Origin: an uncultured Clostridia bacterium
GTDB lineage: Bacteria > Bacillota > Clostridia > Christensenellales > UBA1242
DNA: 32,351 nt
Assembly: GCA_944345705.1 (NCBI GenBank)
Contig: CALVML010000015.1
Location: 1 to 32,351 of the forward strand
Direction of reading: 5' to 3'
The translations under genes were made by a program, and so were the position numbers. Shown here piece after piece: positions 15,583 through 23,258 of the stretch (the stretch's first letter is position 1; each line of letters opens with the position of its first letter). Under the pieces are notes generated by a model, which was not told the DNA's origin, ran no database searches, and worked only from the letters and a program-made list of their open reading frames with translations.

Positions 15583-16057
15583 AAATTTCGCGACCAAAAA
15601 GTTCATTATTAAAACAATGATTTTTAAGTGGCTTTAAGATATTTTCATCGATTTTATCGTATAACTCGTCATTAAATTCAGTTTTAATGTCTTTAATATA
15701 CTGAGTAAGTTTTTCATCTTTATTTTTACTTTTAGATTTTTGATGTGCAACCTTCTTTGCAAATATCATCTCATCATACTTTTTAGCAAGAGTATTGATT
15801 GAAAGATTAAACTCATGATTTGAAATAGGTGCACTCATCACATAATCTTCATCAGTATAAATCGATTGATAGATGAGTTTTTTTAATATCTCAAAAATCT
15901 CGTCGTTACATTTTAAGCGTCCTACATTAACACTTTCTTCATCCTCATGTAATGAAGATTTGCCATAAGGTGTCGCGCTTTCTATATTCTGTCTGCTTAT
16001 CTCAAAAAGATATTTTATTCCCTTTTCAAGTTCATCATAATTTTTCAGTTTAAGCAT
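15581..16057 (-). CDS. Uncharacterised 158-residue cytosolic protein
   Basis: No family is recognised. The protein is mostly helical and charged. It has a N-terminal MLKLKNYDELEKGIKYLFEI helix, a central SLHEDEESVNVGRLKCNDEIFEILKKLI stretch, and a very Lys-rich part around 104-116 (KKVAHQKSKSKNKDEK), possibly a linker or nucleic-acid contact. It has no signal peptide or membrane segment. The start is supported by AAAGGGG 6 nt upstream, and the gene has its own strong promoter (16080-16108) and terminator, so it is a real, monocistronic gene. Confidence 0.75.
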   Translation of the reverse strand: MLKLKNYDELEKGIKYLFEISRQNIESATPYGKSSLHEDEESVNVGRLKCNDEIFEILKKLIYQSIYTDEDYVMSAPISNHEFNLSINTLAKKYDEMIFAKKVAHQKSKSKNKDEKLTQYIKDIKTEFNDELYDKIDENILKPLKNHCFNNELFGREI

Positions 16058-16079
16058 ATTTTACCCCTTTTCGAGATAT

Positions 16080-16108
16080 AGTATAGCACATTAAACAAGT
16101 GTTGTCAA
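16080..16108 (-). promoter_or_regulatory. Strong sigma-A promoter of the 15581-16057 gene
   Basis: TTGACA (16108-16103), a 17-nt spacer and TATACT (16085-16080) on the minus strand, about 22 nt before the ATG. Confidence 0.85.
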
Positions 16109-16379
16109 TGCTGCTCAATTTTGCAAACAATTGCCAAATTTTATCTCTCTTTAAAAATAAATTTCAAACAAAAATGAGAGTTTAATTAAGGTTATGATTT
16201 AATAATTAAAGTACTTTGAAATAAGATATATTTAAGTCGTATCGTTAAAAATAAAACTCAATAAACTAAATTAAAGCAAAAATAAAAAGGCATAATTTTT
16301 AAAGTGAATTTATGCCTTTTAGTCATATCAAAATTAATAAATATTTTCATAAAAGTTGAAAGTAAACCCTCTTATAAAA
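16109..16379. other. Non-coding AT-rich gap between fakA and the unknown gene
   Basis: With the promoter at its left end this forms a 322-bp gene-free stretch. It holds the fakA terminator (16285-16320). The remainder is A/T-rich and shows no recognised RNA gene or repeat. Confidence 0.6.
16285..16320 (-). terminator. Rho-independent terminator of yloU-fakA
   Basis: AAAAGGCATAA (16285-16295) pairs perfectly with TTATGCCTTTT (16310-16320). On the minus strand the stem runs into a T-rich tract. Confidence 0.88.
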
Positions 16380-18014
16380 CTATTCCAAACTTACAAGATA
16401 GTAATATACAGGTTGACCGCCATAGGCTGCAGTAACTTCACAATCTGGATAGATTGAAGAAAGTTTTTCAGCGAGTGCATTGGCGTCATCCTCGCGGATA
16501 TCTTCGCCGTAGAATAGAGTAATATTCATCACCTCGTCGCTCATCATCTTTTCAATAAGTCTTTCAGTTGTATCGGATACAAGTTTACCTTTTGCAAGAA
16601 TTGCCTTATCGTCAAGACCAATGATTTCACCGACAGATAGATCAAAGCCATCGACATGAGTATCACGAACGGCGTAGGTTACAGAGCCTGATTTCACACC
16701 CTTTATAGCATCGTTCATAGCCTCTGTATTTTCTTCTATTGTGCCATCTGGATTGAAAGCAATAGCCGCACTTATACCCTCAGGTACAGAGCGAGTTGGA
16801 ATGATTATGAGATTTTTACTGGTAAGATCGTTTGCTTGAGATGCTGCCAAGATTATATTCTTATTATTAGGGAATACGAAGACATTGCGAGCAGGCACTT
16901 TATCTGCAGCAGCAGCGATGTCGGCAGCAGATGGATTCATAGTTTGTCCGCCTACGATCATTTCGTCGACACCGAGATCTTTAAAGATAGCATTGAGTCC
17001 ATCTCCTGGTGCGACAGCAATCATGCCAAGTTCTTTTGTTTCTTCTTGAGTTACCGCTTTTTTCTTAAGTTCGCGGTTTTGTTCTCTCATATTCTCAATC
17101 TTGAGATTATAAAGTTCGCCAAGTTCAAGAGCATATTCAAGTGCCTTGTTAGGCTCATTTGAGTGAACATGGACTTTGACAAGGTTAAGATCACCAATAC
17201 AGATGACAGAATCGCCAAGTTCTACAAGTTTTTCACGAAGCTTGTCAATATCGGCCTCAGTTGTCTTCTTTTTCATGTGGATAATCATATACTCTGTACA
17301 ATATCCAAATTGAATATCCTCAAGAGCATTGATATCAGCAATCACATCATCAACAGTCTGTGGTTTCTTTTCGTCATCAAAGGTAAACTCAAAGTCCTCT
17401 TCTCCCATTATCAGCTTATAGAACCCTGTAAAGATGACTATTATTCCCCTTCCACCAGCGTCAACAACGCCTGCTTTTTTCAGCACAGGAAGCATTTCTG
17501 GTGTCTGTTTCAAGATCTCTTCGCCAGTTTCAAGTACCTTCTTGAAGAAAACTTCAAAGTCATCACATTTTTTTGCAACATTGACTGCATTTTCAGCCAT
17601 TACTCGAATGACAGTAAGGATTGTACCTTCCTTTGGCTTGGTAACTGCCTTGTAGGCAATATTTGCACCTTCCTGCATTGCTCTTGCGAAAATCTTGGTA
17701 GTGATTTCATTACACTTGCCAACTTCGCTACAAAATCCTTTGAAAATTTGAGATGTGATAACTCCACTATTGCCTCTTGCACCTTTAAGCGCACCTTTGG
17801 CAAAGGCTTCACTAAGTGATGAAATGTCATTTGAAATAACCTGTGCAACCTCGCTGACTGCACTCTTCATTGTCAAAAACATATTTGTTCCAGTATCGCC
17901 ATCAGGAACTGGAAAGACATTCAATGAATCGACATATTTTTTATTTTGCTCAAGTAACCCTGCCCCCGCAACTATCATCTTGCGAAAGGTGGCTCCATTT
18001 ATCGTTTTTATCAT
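16380..18014 (-). CDS. fakA: Fatty acid kinase FakA-like / DAK phosphatase domain protein (YloV)
   Basis: 544 residues, the usual length of YloV/FakA (about 550). Residues 1-200 form a DhaL-type kinase domain with NVFPVPDGDTGTNMFLTM and ARGNSGVITSQIFKGF, the Mg-ATP site. A middle domain with VHVHSNEPNKALEYA follows, and then a C-terminal domain of EDD/DegV-like character (MIAVAPGDGLNAIFKDLG, FVFPNNKN). In Gram-positive bacteria FakA with FakB phosphorylates exogenous fatty acids for phospholipid synthesis. No fakB (degV) gene is in the window. It lies 13 bp after yloU, as in B. subtilis. The SD AGGAG sits 10 nt before the ATG. Confidence 0.93.
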   Translation of the reverse strand: MIKTINGATFRKMIVAGAGLLEQNKKYVDSLNVFPVPDGDTGTNMFLTMKSAVSEVAQVISNDISSLSEAFAKGALKGARGNSGVITSQIFKGFCSEVGKCNEITTKIFARAMQEGANIAYKAVTKPKEGTILTVIRVMAENAVNVAKKCDDFEVFFKKVLETGEEILKQTPEMLPVLKKAGVVDAGGRGIIVIFTGFYKLIMGEEDFEFTFDDEKKPQTVDDVIADINALEDIQFGYCTEYMIIHMKKKTTEADIDKLREKLVELGDSVICIGDLNLVKVHVHSNEPNKALEYALELGELYNLKIENMREQNRELKKKAVTQEETKELGMIAVAPGDGLNAIFKDLGVDEMIVGGQTMNPSAADIAAAADKVPARNVFVFPNNKNIILAASQANDLTSKNLIIIPTRSVPEGISAAIAFNPDGTIEENTEAMNDAIKGVKSGSVTYAVRDTHVDGFDLSVGEIIGLDDKAILAKGKLVSDTTERLIEKMMSDEVMNITLFYGEDIREDDANALAEKLSSIYPDCEVTAAYGGQPVYYYLVSLE

Positions 18015-18027
18015 AAATTAATAGCTC

Positions 18028-18378
18028 CTAAACTCTAACACCGACAACATGAACATTGACTGCGTCAACAAGCATACCGGTAAAGTTTTCGACGCTATAC
18101 TTGACCGCTTTACGAAGTGATTCTGCCACTGCACTAATAGAAACACCGTATTTTAAAATACAGTAAACATCAATATATATTCTGTTGTCTATATGACTAA
18201 TCTTGATCCCCTTGGAATAAGATTCTTTCTTAAATAACTCTCTAGCGCTGTCCTTAATAGATCTTGAAACAAGGTCAACAACGCCATAGCAATCGAGTGC
18301 GGCAAAACCAGCGACAATTCGAATAGAATTATCTGAGATAGAAATATTGCCATAATAGTTGTTTGTATCGACTGTCAA
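18028..18378 (-). CDS. yloU: Asp23/Gls24 family protein (YloU), TTG start
   Basis: 116 residues from a TTG at 18378 that is preceded by AGGAGG; the upstream ATG at 18417 has no SD, and the residues it adds are not family-like. The Asp23 domain fills the protein: YYGNISISDNSIRIVAGFAALDCYGVVDLVS, RIYIDVYCILKYGVSISAVAESLRKAVKYSVENFTGM and VNVHVVGVRV. These proteins are linked with envelope stress and membrane-associated assemblies, but the biochemical role is unclear. yloU and fakA form a two-gene operon, with rpmB just upstream, the order seen in many Bacillota. Confidence 0.92.
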   Translation of the reverse strand: MTVDTNNYYGNISISDNSIRIVAGFAALDCYGVVDLVSRSIKDSARELFKKESYSKGIKISHIDNRIYIDVYCILKYGVSISAVAESLRKAVKYSVENFTGMLVDAVNVHVVGVRV

Positions 18379-18434
18379 GATTCCTCCTAAAAAACGCGCA
18401 TACAAAATTTGCCACATAAAGTGACTACGCTAAT

Positions 18435-18463
18435 AATATACTATAATTTGAAAAAAATTACAA
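18435..18463 (-). promoter_or_regulatory. Promoter of yloU-fakA
   Basis: TTGTAA (18463-18458), a 17-nt spacer and TATATT (18440-18435) on the minus strand, 56 nt before the TTG start. Confidence 0.75.
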
Positions 18464-18577
18464 CATTTTTTTTATAATAGCGAAAACTTTTTTGTTTTTA
18501 TCTACAAAAACCTGCATAAATAAGGTATTTGAAACATAAAACTAGAGTTTACGGAGTTTTACCGAGATTTTAAGTTA

Positions 18578-18604
18578 TAAAAAAAGAACAGTATACTGTT
18601 CTTT
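18578..18604 (-). terminator. Terminator of rpmB
   Basis: A perfect 22-bp palindrome with half AAAGAACAGTA (18583-18593) is followed on the minus strand by a run of T. It ends 53 nt past the rpmB stop. Confidence 0.85.
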
Positions 18605-18657
18605 AAGTTTTTAATAAAAACTAATGATATTCAACCGCTCGTGATTATCATCTTTCA

Positions 18658-18840
18658 TTACGCTTTCTTTGCACTTCTTATGCACTTTGTACATGCTCTT
18701 ACAGTTTTCTCTTGACCGTCAACATTTATAGTAGTCTTTTGAAGGTTAAGTTCATAAGTTCTGTTATATTTCTTGTTAGAGAAAGAAACTTGTTTTCCTG
18801 TAAGTTTGCCTCTTCCACATATATCACATGTTCTGCTCAT
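18658..18840 (-). CDS. rpmB: Ribosomal protein bL28
   Basis: 60 residues, full length for a Gram-positive L28. It is the zinc-binding (C+) form, with Cys5/Cys8 and Cys50/Cys53. Conserved features are the MSRTCDICGRG start, the YELNLQKTTI strand and VRACTKCIRS. It is a component of the 50S subunit near the E site. The SD GGAGGG lies about 5 nt from the ATG. It has its own promoter (18876-18904) and terminator, so it is monocistronic, consistent with high expression. Confidence 0.97.
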   Translation of the reverse strand: MSRTCDICGRGKLTGKQVSFSNKKYNRTYELNLQKTTINVDGQEKTVRACTKCIRSAKKA

Positions 18841-18875
18841 AATAGCCCTCCATTGTTAAAAATCATTTTCAGCAT

Positions 18876-18904
18876 AGTATAACACGCCTTGCAAAAAATT
18901 GCAA
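18876..18904 (-). promoter_or_regulatory. Promoter of rpmB
   Basis: TTGCAA (18904-18899), a 17-nt spacer and TATACT (18881-18876) on the minus strand, 35 nt before the ATG. Confidence 0.85.
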
Positions 18905-18980
18905 CTCTTTTTTGAAAAAATATTGAAATTCTTTTATAAATGGAAGGTTTTATTTTTCAAGTAATCGCATTGACTGCTTT

Positions 18981-20129
18981 TCATCCGCGTAAAATCTTGT
19001 TGAGCTGGGGATAGCCATAGCCTTCAAAATTGCGATTAAAACAGATAGGAGTGGCACAGGATAAAAGGCGTCTTTTCACTTCGATCGGCGAGATTTTAGG
19101 CTGTCTTTCTATTATAAGTGATGAAAGTCCTGCAACCATAGGTGTGGCAACAGATGTCCCGCTCAAAATCACATAAGGCTTTTCTCGTCCACATGAAATG
19201 ATATCGACGGCGGGTGCTATAAGGTCTGGCTTAAAGCGTGCAAATGCAGGACCACGCGAAGAAAAATCAGCCATCTCAAAAAAGTTCTTCTCTGCATTTT
19301 CTTCATCTATTCTATTGTCATTAAAACCACCAACTGTGATGATCTGCGAAGAAACGCCAGGACTTTTTATCGTTTGACTTTCAGGTCCACTATTACCGGC
19401 AGCCGCCACCACAACTACTCCTGCCCTCCAAAGCGCTTCAGCACCATTCATGATGGGGTCATTATAACCGAGGGGATCACTGCCAAAACTCATACAAACC
19501 ACTCGAATATTATAGTTGCGATGATTATTATACACCCACTCCATAGCCCCAAGTATGCGATCGGCACTCGCTTCTCCTAGACCATTGAGAGCCTTTAGAC
19601 TTATGATATTGCTCTTTGGTGCGATACCACTATAGTGGCCAGCAGAAAGGGCGCCATTGCCACTACATACACCAGCAACAAAGGTGCCATGTCCATTATC
19701 GTCATAACATTCTTTTTTATCGCTGACAAAATCTTTGAAATATATTATGCGGTTTTTACCCATACAAAAGTCGCCGTGTTTTACAATACCTGTGTCGATA
19801 AATGCAATGCCAACCCCCTCTCCACCTGAGTGAATATTGTTGACACCTAGGATTTTTCTCGCGACATTCATAAGAGCGCTGGCATGACTTAGTGCACTTA
19901 TAAATTTAACCTGTGAAAAGGTTGAAAGAAGATCAAGTTCCTTCTTATTGACCTTTGCATAGATCGAATTGATAAAAGGATATTCACTTGTAATTTTGAT
20001 ATCCCGATTATGTAAAATTCTCTTTAATCTTTGGTAATCATAAGCCCTTATAATGCAGTCTATCTTCTTGCCTTCGGTTTGCGTTTCGACTAAATTTAAA
20101 AGGACTTTATCAATCTTATCTTTTATCAT
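18981..20129 (-). CDS. Cytoplasmic subtilisin-like serine protease (S8, AprX-like)
   Basis: 382 residues. The catalytic triad is complete: Asp112 in AFIDTG, His147 in DDNGHGTFVAG and Ser326 in SGTSVATPMVAG, plus the oxyanion Asn246 in AAAGNSGP. Residues 1-85 resemble an I9-type propeptide (DCIIRAYDYQRLKRIL...NSIYAKVNKKELDLL). No signal peptide or membrane segment precedes it, so it should act inside the cell, like AprX, unless released by lysis. Its ATG overlaps the stop of the 99-residue upstream gene (ATGA), so the two are translated together. That partner could be a substrate, inhibitor or chaperone. Confidence 0.92.
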   Translation of the reverse strand: MIKDKIDKVLLNLVETQTEGKKIDCIIRAYDYQRLKRILHNRDIKITSEYPFINSIYAKVNKKELDLLSTFSQVKFISALSHASALMNVARKILGVNNIHSGGEGVGIAFIDTGIVKHGDFCMGKNRIIYFKDFVSDKKECYDDNGHGTFVAGVCSGNGALSAGHYSGIAPKSNIISLKALNGLGEASADRILGAMEWVYNNHRNYNIRVVCMSFGSDPLGYNDPIMNGAEALWRAGVVVVAAAGNSGPESQTIKSPGVSSQIITVGGFNDNRIDEENAEKNFFEMADFSSRGPAFARFKPDLIAPAVDIISCGREKPYVILSGTSVATPMVAGLSSLIIERQPKISPIEVKRRLLSCATPICFNRNFEGYGYPQLNKILRG

Positions 20130-20425
20130 TTTAAACTCTCTAGTATCCTTTTCATGTTTTGATAGTTTGTTTCGCCTAGTGCATCTCTCATCCCTTCAAG
20201 CATGGACTCAAGCTTTTGATAATCAAAAGTGCCGTTTGACTTTTGTCTTGCAACTTCACTAAAAAGCGTGCTGTTAAGAGTCCCCGCGTCCATATCCTTA
20301 TATTTATTATATAGATTCATAAGATCTTGCTCGGTTGCACCCCCATTTTTTTGCTGATTGTCAAAAGAGGCTGTTTTTGTCTTGTCTTGCGCCGAACTAC
20401 TTACAAAGTCAGATAATTTACTCAT
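20126..20425 (-). CDS. Uncharacterised 99-residue protein coupled to the subtilase
   Basis: The start is ATG at 20425, with AGGAG 8 nt upstream; the ATG at 20464 has no SD. No known domain is seen. The first 30 residues are Ser/Gln/Asn-rich and look disordered. The remainder is predicted helical: EQDLMNLYNKYKDMDAGTLNSTLF and KLESMLEGMRDALGETNYQNMKRILESL. There is no signal peptide. The ATGA overlap with the protease gene suggests a shared function. The divergent gene at 20599 also encodes a low-complexity small protein and may belong to the same set. Confidence 0.75.
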   Translation of the reverse strand: MSKLSDFVSSSAQDKTKTASFDNQQKNGGATEQDLMNLYNKYKDMDAGTLNSTLFSEVARQKSNGTFDYQKLESMLEGMRDALGETNYQNMKRILESLK

Positions 20426-20563
20426 GTGCTTATCTCCTATTTCAATATATGTTGATAAAGACAAAAATTACACAACTTTTAGTAACTTAACGAAAATACA
20501 GGGAATATAAAGATAGAATGAAATAAAAGTAATTTCTTTTGTGTTATCGATTTTGATTTTTTA

Positions 20564-20591
20564 TTCACATTTTTAGCGCTACAAGCATAAT
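20564..20591 (+). promoter_or_regulatory. Possible promoter of the 20599 gene, placed for a leaderless mRNA
   Basis: TTCACA (20564-20569), a 16-nt spacer and CATAAT (20586-20591), then seven bases to the ATG. The boxes match consensus only moderately, but no SD exists upstream of this ATG. Confidence 0.45.
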
Positions 20592-20598
20592 TTTTAAT

Positions 20599-21009
20599 AT
20601 GGATAACCCTATTTTTGATATGCTAAAAAATCTTTTCGCAGGCGGACAAAATAACTTCTCTAGCAATAATTTTGCAAGTCAAGATAAAAACGCCGACTTT
20701 TCTCAAACTCAAAATAGGGCTTATGACTATTATCCAAAAGAAGCATTTAATTGGCAAAATCAAAATACTCAAAATAATGGCTCTACCTATAATGAAAACG
20801 TTCAAAACAATCAACAAACAAACACCGACCAAAATCAAAGTTTCAATCTAAATAACATCTTGCCTATGCTCATGTCACTTTCCAAAAATGGAAGTTTGTC
20901 AAGTATTATGGAGGCCTTATCCCCTAAAAAGCAATCGCCAAAAACCGCTTCAAGCGAAAGCAATGAAAAAAGCGAAGAAAGTGCGCCAACTGATGAAATC
21001 TTGCTATAA
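20599..21009 (+). CDS. Asn/Gln-rich low-complexity protein
   Basis: 136 residues with no recognised family. An N-terminal amphipathic piece (MDNPIFDMLKNLFAGG) is followed by about 65 residues dominated by Asn, Gln, Ser and Tyr (roughly 17-80), which look disordered or prion-like. A hydrophobic helix-like patch (LNNILPMLMSLSKNGSLSSIMEAL, about 84-107) comes next, and the tail is acidic and Ser-rich. It has no signal peptide. It lacks an SD; a -10-like box lies seven bases before the ATG. It is divergent from the small gene and protease at 18981-20425. A terminator-like hairpin follows at 21097. Codon use is normal for the window. Confidence 0.7.
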   Translation: MDNPIFDMLKNLFAGGQNNFSSNNFASQDKNADFSQTQNRAYDYYPKEAFNWQNQNTQNNGSTYNENVQNNQQTNTDQNQSFNLNNILPMLMSLSKNGSLSSIMEALSPKKQSPKTASSESNEKSEESAPTDEILL

Positions 21010-21096
21010 AATTAAAAGATAAATTTTTTAAAGGCGAGTTGGTCGCTCGTAGTACCAAATTTTAATTTTTAAATAGAATAAAGTGTATAAATTTTG

Positions 21097-21125
21097 TAAA
21101 AGCAAAAAAATGCTTTTATTTTTTT
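21097..21125 (+). terminator. Rho-independent terminator after the Asn/Gln-rich gene
   Basis: TAAAAGCA (21097-21104) pairs with TGCTTTTA (21111-21118) and is followed by a T run. Confidence 0.7.
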
Positions 21126-21158
21126 ACTTTTTATAGTAATATATAGAAAGGAGAAAAT

Positions 21159-21818
21159 ATGATACGCGTCAAAGATTTGTTTTTAAGATATACTAGAGAA
21201 TTCTATGCACTTTATAATATTTCTATGGAAATTAAACAGGGAGAAAGCGTTGCCTTTATTGGAGAAGATGAAAGCGGAAAGACAAGCCTTCTCCGCATAT
21301 TTGCCAAACTTGAAAAGATTACAAAAGGCGAAGTGTTTATAAAGGATATCCCTATCGATAAATTAAACTATAAAACCGATATAAGTGCTGGCTATGTGCC
21401 TGCAAGCCCTGTATTTTTGGAAAAAAAGTCAGTCTATGACAACTTTAAATATGTGCTTAAAAATTGGGGATATAGCGATAAAGAAATCGAAAGTAAAATA
21501 AACAATGTTATAATCGAATACTCGCTTGAAAAGATTAAGGATACAAAAATCAAAGATTTATCACTGGACGAAAAGTATGTACTTTCACTGATTAGATTGA
21601 CATTTCGAAAACTTGACTTACTTATGGTTGATAATATATTTGATAAGATGTCAGACGCGACAAAGGAAGTTGCTATAAATTTAATCAAATCACTTCAAAC
21701 AAAAAACACAACCCTGATAGTTGCAACAACTCAAGAAGAAATTGCAAAACTACTTTGCAAACGAAAAATATACTTTAAACACGGCTCAATATCCGATAAG
21801 CCAGAAGATGACGATTAA
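21159..21818 (+). CDS. Degenerate ABC-type ATPase
   Basis: 219 residues, the size of one ABC nucleotide-binding domain. Walker A GEDESGKT (35-42) is intact, and the general fold is recognisable (ALYNISMEIKQGESVAFIG, GEVFIKDIPI). The signature LSGGQ is replaced by LSLDEK (134-139). The Walker B catalytic Glu is Asn159 (LLMVDNIFD), and the switch His is replaced by Thr (LIVATTQEE, about 190). It probably binds ATP but hydrolyses it poorly, or acts as a structural partner. No permease gene is adjacent. The start has a good AAAGGAG SD. It is likely a stand-alone, monocistronic plus-strand gene. Confidence 0.85.
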   Translation: MIRVKDLFLRYTREFYALYNISMEIKQGESVAFIGEDESGKTSLLRIFAKLEKITKGEVFIKDIPIDKLNYKTDISAGYVPASPVFLEKKSVYDNFKYVLKNWGYSDKEIESKINNVIIEYSLEKIKDTKIKDLSLDEKYVLSLIRLTFRKLDLLMVDNIFDKMSDATKEVAINLIKSLQTKNTTLIVATTQEEIAKLLCKRKIYFKHGSISDKPEDDD

Positions 21819-21834
21819 TATTACTATAAAAAAA

Positions 21835-21872
21835 TAAGGTGATAGGGAAACAAAAAATCTATCACCTTTTTT
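21835..21872. terminator. Bidirectional terminator between convergent genes
   Basis: AAGGTGATAG (21836-21845) pairs perfectly with CTATCACCTT (21859-21868). T runs follow on the plus strand and A runs precede it, so it can end both the ABC gene and the lipoprotein gene. Confidence 0.9.
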
Positions 21873-21912
21873 AAACACACAATCAAAAATCTATTTATAC
21901 CGCTTTATAAAC

Positions 21913-22431
21913 CTATTTATCCGCTTTAACCTTCAATGTGAATTGTTTAGAAATAACTTCACTGCCGACAAGCACCTGCCCTTGCGAGTCTGAATTATCT
22001 TCTAAATCCCCTGCAACGACACGGAAGGTTAAAGATAGATCTTTATCACTATTAAAAAGATAAAATTTTGTCACAGCCTTTTCAAACTCGTCAAAGTTTT
22101 CTTGCCCTGCCCTGTCTTGAGAGTGGCAAATTAGGCTTGTCAAACTGTACCACTCGTCATAGTCATCAAACTCAATTGTCAGTCTTTCTTGATTTTCTTG
22201 CCAGCACAATAGGGAGGCAATTTTATCGCATTTTACTTGAATATCTACACCTTTACCTTTTAATCTCTCATCTTGATAAAAACAAACTTTGATGGCATAA
22301 TCATGACTGCTGGCTGCTGTGATTTCACTTATCGAAGCACAGTCAAGCCTTGCACTTTTCTCGCAAGATGCAAGAAAAAAACCAGACAATAAAAAAATAA
22401 AAGCGCATAAAATTAAAGATATCTTTTTCAT
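21913..22431 (-). CDS. Predicted lipoprotein of unknown function
   Basis: 172 residues. A lipoprotein signal peptide is clear: MKK, then a hydrophobic core to residue 20, then the lipobox LASC with lipidated Cys23, so the mature protein is anchored to the outer face of the membrane. The remaining 150 residues are beta-rich and acidic with no recognised domain, ending in FTLKVKADK. The -10 TATAAT ends nine bases before the ATG and no SD is present, so the leader is at most a few bases. Terminated by the bidirectional hairpin at 21835-21872. Confidence 0.8.
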   Translation of the reverse strand: MKKISLILCAFIFLLSGFFLASCEKSARLDCASISEITAASSHDYAIKVCFYQDERLKGKGVDIQVKCDKIASLLCWQENQERLTIEFDDYDEWYSLTSLICHSQDRAGQENFDEFEKAVTKFYLFNSDKDLSLTFRVVAGDLEDNSDSQGQVLVGSEVISKQFTLKVKADK

Positions 22432-22522
22432 GATGCTTTTATTATATCCAATCTTATTTTGTTTTAGTCATATTTGACAAAACAAAACATTATTTTTAAC
22501 TTGACATATTTCATAAAATACC

Positions 22523-22726
22523 TTTTAAAAGGCATTCAGTTTGTCGACAAATAACATACTGCAGAGAAACAAGCGAGGCGAGGCTCGAAAAATGCCCAAA
22601 GCCAGGAGTTTAGTACCCCTAAATGACTGGTTTTGGGCGTTTTTCAGTAAACGAAGCAAGGAAAATTTTTATCAAATTTTCGGTCGCGCCGTTTGTCTAC
22701 AGTCTGAATACTTTTTAAAAGGCATT
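22523..22726. mobile_element. Structured insertion-like element C flanked by a 14-bp direct repeat
   Basis: The repeat TTTTAAAAGGCATT occurs at 22523-22536 and 22713-22726; the right copy contains the yraN stop codon. Between them (22537-22712, 176 bp) the ends form an imperfect inverted repeat: ATTCAG, TGT and GACAAA elements match in opposite orientation at 22534-22551 and 22692-22709. The middle holds an 18-bp stem (22588-22605 with 22627-22644; two G-T pairs) capped by TTTAG/CTAAA (22609-22613, 22619-22623). A GAAAATTT/AAATTTTC hairpin lies at 22661-22681. No protein gene is inside. It looks like a small non-autonomous element or a structured RNA with a duplicated target site. Confidence 0.6.
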
Positions 22727-23062
22727 TTCTATATGATTTACTTCCCCTGCTAGTACTTCGATAATATCAAAACGGCAAGGACTTTCATAAAGTTTATGAG
22801 TTTTTAAATAATAAGATGCAACATTTCTTATCTTGCGTTGCTTTTTATAGTTGACACTTTCGCTTGGATAACCATAGCTTGCACTATCTCTTTCTTTCAC
22901 TTCAATAAAAACTATATAGCCTTGTAAGGTAGCAATGATATCAATTTCGCCTAAAGAGCAACTATAGTTTTGCTCGAGAATTTTATAGCCTTTGTCTATC
23001 AAATATTTGCTGGCTTGCCACTCGCCCTTCACGCCTTTAGCGCGATTAAACAATTTTATCAT
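22715..23062 (-). CDS. yraN: YraN/UPF0102 family endonuclease-like protein
   Basis: 115 residues, full length. The restriction-endonuclease-like core is present: GxxGEWQASKYLIDKGYKILEQNY, then GEIDIIA (Glu-Asp) and VFIEVKERDSASYGYPSESV, the typical PD-(D/E)xK arrangement, followed by KQRKIRNVASYYL. The function is unresolved; it is suspected to act on DNA or RNA junctions. The SD AAGGA lies 6 nt before the ATG. Placement after rbgA is common in Bacillota, where rnhB is usually between them; rnhB is missing here. The last codons and stop form the right copy of the 14-bp repeat of element C. Confidence 0.93.
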   Translation of the reverse strand: MIKLFNRAKGVKGEWQASKYLIDKGYKILEQNYSCSLGEIDIIATLQGYIVFIEVKERDSASYGYPSESVNYKKQRKIRNVASYYLKTHKLYESPCRFDIIEVLAGEVNHIENAF

Positions 23063-23258
23063 CTGTTATCCTTTTTGATTTTTATAGAAAACTTTTGATT
23101 TTTTAAATAAAATTCGGTTCAAATTTGCAAAAAAATTAAAAATTTTGCTTTATTTTAAATATTTTTAAAATTTTTGCCATTTTAAATTTTATATTTTATA
23201 AATTTGATATTATTTCATATCTATATAATTTGGTTATTTTAATTTAAAAATAATTTTT

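Noticed and set aside
21010..21070. A further cloverleaf-like element after the Asn/Gln-rich gene
   Set aside because: Only weak stems (AAAATTAAAA/TTTTAATTTT and TTGGT/ACCAA) in A/T-rich DNA; not comparable with elements A and B.
22541..22753. Plus-strand 70-codon open frame across element C
   Set aside because: No SD, no coding character, and it spans a structured palindromic element and the end of yraN.
23063..23258. RNA gene or regulatory element between yraN and rbgA
   Set aside because: Almost pure A/T with only short GCAAAA/TTTTGC pairing; nothing beyond a possible weak terminator.
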